This document shows positions 6,275 to 7,289 of a stretch of DNA of 7,289 bases, piece by piece (the first letter of the stretch is position 1; each line of letters starts with the position of its first letter). A model generated the notes under the pieces. That model ran no database searches and was not told the origin of the DNA. It was given only the letters and a program-made list of their open reading frames with translations. Made by a program: the position numbers and the translations under genes. Source of the stretch: Bacillota bacterium. Its GTDB lineage: Bacteria > Bacillota_A > Clostridia > Clostridiales > Clostridiaceae. The stretch spans positions 1-7,289 of the forward strand of contig JAJXYA010000013.1 of assembly GCA_021780795.1 (NCBI GenBank). The letters are read 5' to 3'.

Positions 6275-7201
6275 ATGTTAAAAGGAAGACACTTAATTGA
6301 CCCAATGGATTTTACACTAATGGAGCTAGATGAGATTTTTGACTATGCAGATGAAATAATCAAAAGCCCTGAAAAATTTTCTCATATTTGTGATGGTAAA
6401 ATTTTGGCTACGCTATTCTACGAACCAAGTACACGAACAAGATTAAGCTTTGAAGCAGCGATGTTAAGACTTGGAGGTCAGGTGTTAGGTTTTTCTGAAG
6501 CGAATTCAAGCTCAGCAGCAAAAGGAGAAAGTGTAGCAGATACAATAAAAACAGTAGAATGCTATGCAGATATTGCAGCAATGAGACATCCTAAAGAAGG
6601 AGCTCCTAAGGTTGCATCTATGCATTCAACGATGCCAGTTATAAATGCTGGTGATGGTGGACATCAACATCCAACTCAAACATTAACAGATCTTTTAACT
6701 ATAAGAAATATTAAAGGAACATTATCAAACTTAACCATAGGAATTTGTGGAGATTTAAAGTTTGGTAGAACAGTTCACTCATTAATAAAAGCCATGTCAA
6801 GATATGAAAACATTAAATTCATACTAATTTCACCAAATGAATTAACAATTCCTAAGTACATTAAGGTAGAAGTATTAGAAAAAAATAATATAGAGTTCCT
6901 TGAAGTTGAAAGACTAGAAGAGGTTATGCAGGATTTAGATATCTTATATATGACTAGAGTTCAAAAGGAAAGATTTTTTAATGAGGAAGATTATATAAGA
7001 CTTAAAGATAGTTATATACTAGATAAAGAGAAAATGGAAAAGGCTAAGAAAGATATGATAGTTCTTCACCCACTTCCTAGAGTAAATGAAATAGCTGTGG
7101 AAATTGATACTGATCCAAGGGCTTGTTACTTTAAACAAGCAAAATATGGTATGTATGCAAGAATGGCACTTATTGCTAAGCTTTTGGGGGTGGATAAATA
7201 A
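6275..7201 (+). CDS. pyrB: aspartate carbamoyltransferase, catalytic subunit
   Basis: The 308-residue product catalyses carbamoyl phosphate + L-aspartate to N-carbamoyl-L-aspartate, the first committed step of UMP synthesis, in the cytoplasm. The carbamoyl-phosphate loop STRTR is at 52-56 ([13 protein letters not shown]), with Lys83 in AAKGES and Arg104 in MRHP. His132 and Gln135 are in [10 protein letters not shown], Arg165 in FGRTVHSL, Arg228 in TRVQKERF, and Pro266-Leu267 in HPLPRVNEI. All known active-site positions of the E. coli enzyme have counterparts, and length is normal (about 305-311). ATG 6275 follows AAGGAG (6259-6264) by 10 bases. That SD is part of the second PyrR hairpin, so both transcription and translation are probably set by pyrimidine levels. 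The stop overlaps the pyrI start by one base, which fits assembly of the catalytic trimers with regulatory dimers. Confidence 0.98.
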   Translation: MLKGRHLIDPMDFTLMELDEIFDYADEIIKSPEKFSHICDGKILATLFYEPSTRTRLSFEAAMLRLGGQVLGFSEANSSSAAKGESVADTIKTVECYADIAAMRHPKEGAPKVASMHSTMPVINAGDGGHQHPTQTLTDLLTIRNIKGTLSNLTIGICGDLKFGRTVHSLIKAMSRYENIKFILISPNELTIPKYIKVEVLEKNNIEFLEVERLEEVMQDLDILYMTRVQKERFFNEEDYIRLKDSYILDKEKMEKAKKDMIVLHPLPRVNEIAVEIDTDPRACYFKQAKYGMYARMALIAKLLGVDK

Positions 7202-7289
7202 TGGTAACAATAAATAGTATAAAAAGAGGAATAGTAATAGATCATATTAAAGCTGGTGTTGGAATAAAAATATTTAACTATTTAGGTCT
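7201..7289 (+). CDS. pyrI: aspartate carbamoyltransferase, regulatory subunit, C-terminus beyond the right edge
   Basis: The first 29 codons plus two bases are present: [19 protein letters not shown] followed by [10 protein letters not shown]. This is the typical N-terminus of PyrI, the nucleotide-binding allosteric domain, which includes the conserved IDHI.AG segment. The ATG overlaps the pyrB stop (TAATG at 7199-7203), which suggests translational coupling. GGGGGTGG (7186-7193) upstream, within pyrB, can serve as the SD. PyrI lets CTP and ATP control the enzyme, and its zinc-binding C-terminal domain lies outside the window. Further pyr genes probably follow. Confidence 0.95.
   Translation, partial: MVTINSIKRGIVIDHIKAGVGIKIFNYLG

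Noticed and set aside
7019..7210. Minus-strand 63-codon frame over the end of pyrB
   Set aside because: Reverse shadow of the conserved C-terminus of pyrB and the pyrI start.

Overview
The window is AT-rich DNA from a low-GC Gram-positive, most likely Clostridium or a close relative. The evidence is A/T-rich codon use, strong AGGAGG-like ribosome binding sites, a CcpA-type cre sequence, a PyrR-type RNA leader, and a pyrB directly followed by a pyrI of the clostridial type ([16 protein letters not shown]). I assign the genus by recognition only, not by a database search.

Layout from left to right: (1) positions 1-228, minus strand, the N-terminal part of a small multi-pass membrane protein that runs off the left edge (CBO0543-like). 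(2) Positions 229-614 hold no convincing gene, only a possible minus promoter, a 25-bp dyad and smaller hairpins. (3) An arylamine N-acetyltransferase (plus, best start 651) with an intact Cys-His-Asp triad. (4) A strong bidirectional terminator at 1485-1515 between two convergent genes. (5) A 1196-residue secreted double nucleotidase (minus, TTG start): signal peptide, a UshA-type 5'-nucleotidase module, a CpdB-type 2',3'-cyclic phosphodiesterase/3'-nucleotidase module, a Pro-rich linker and a C-terminal SH3b domain. It has a near-consensus promoter and a cre-like site just downstream of it. (6) A 142-residue YbjN-like protein of unknown role (minus), with its own promoter and probable terminator. 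(7) Divergent from it, the start of a de novo pyrimidine operon: promoter, long leader, pyrB and the beginning of pyrI, which overlaps pyrB by one base.

The most informative region is the pyr leader (about 6090-6274). It carries two separate copies of the PyrR-binding hairpin. The first is wired to an antiterminator and an intrinsic terminator, giving classical transcription attenuation. The second has no terminator after it. Instead its 3' stem contains the pyrB Shine-Dalgarno sequence, so PyrR binding there should block translation. The leader therefore looks like a two-stage switch, attenuation followed by SD occlusion, both reading the UMP/UTP level.

Functionally, the right half pairs de novo UMP synthesis (pyrBI, intracellular) with a surface or secreted enzyme that can strip phosphate from extracellular nucleotides and release nucleosides for salvage. 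The two are separate transcription units, and a shared role is inference only. I found no mobile element, CRISPR array, tRNA or rRNA.
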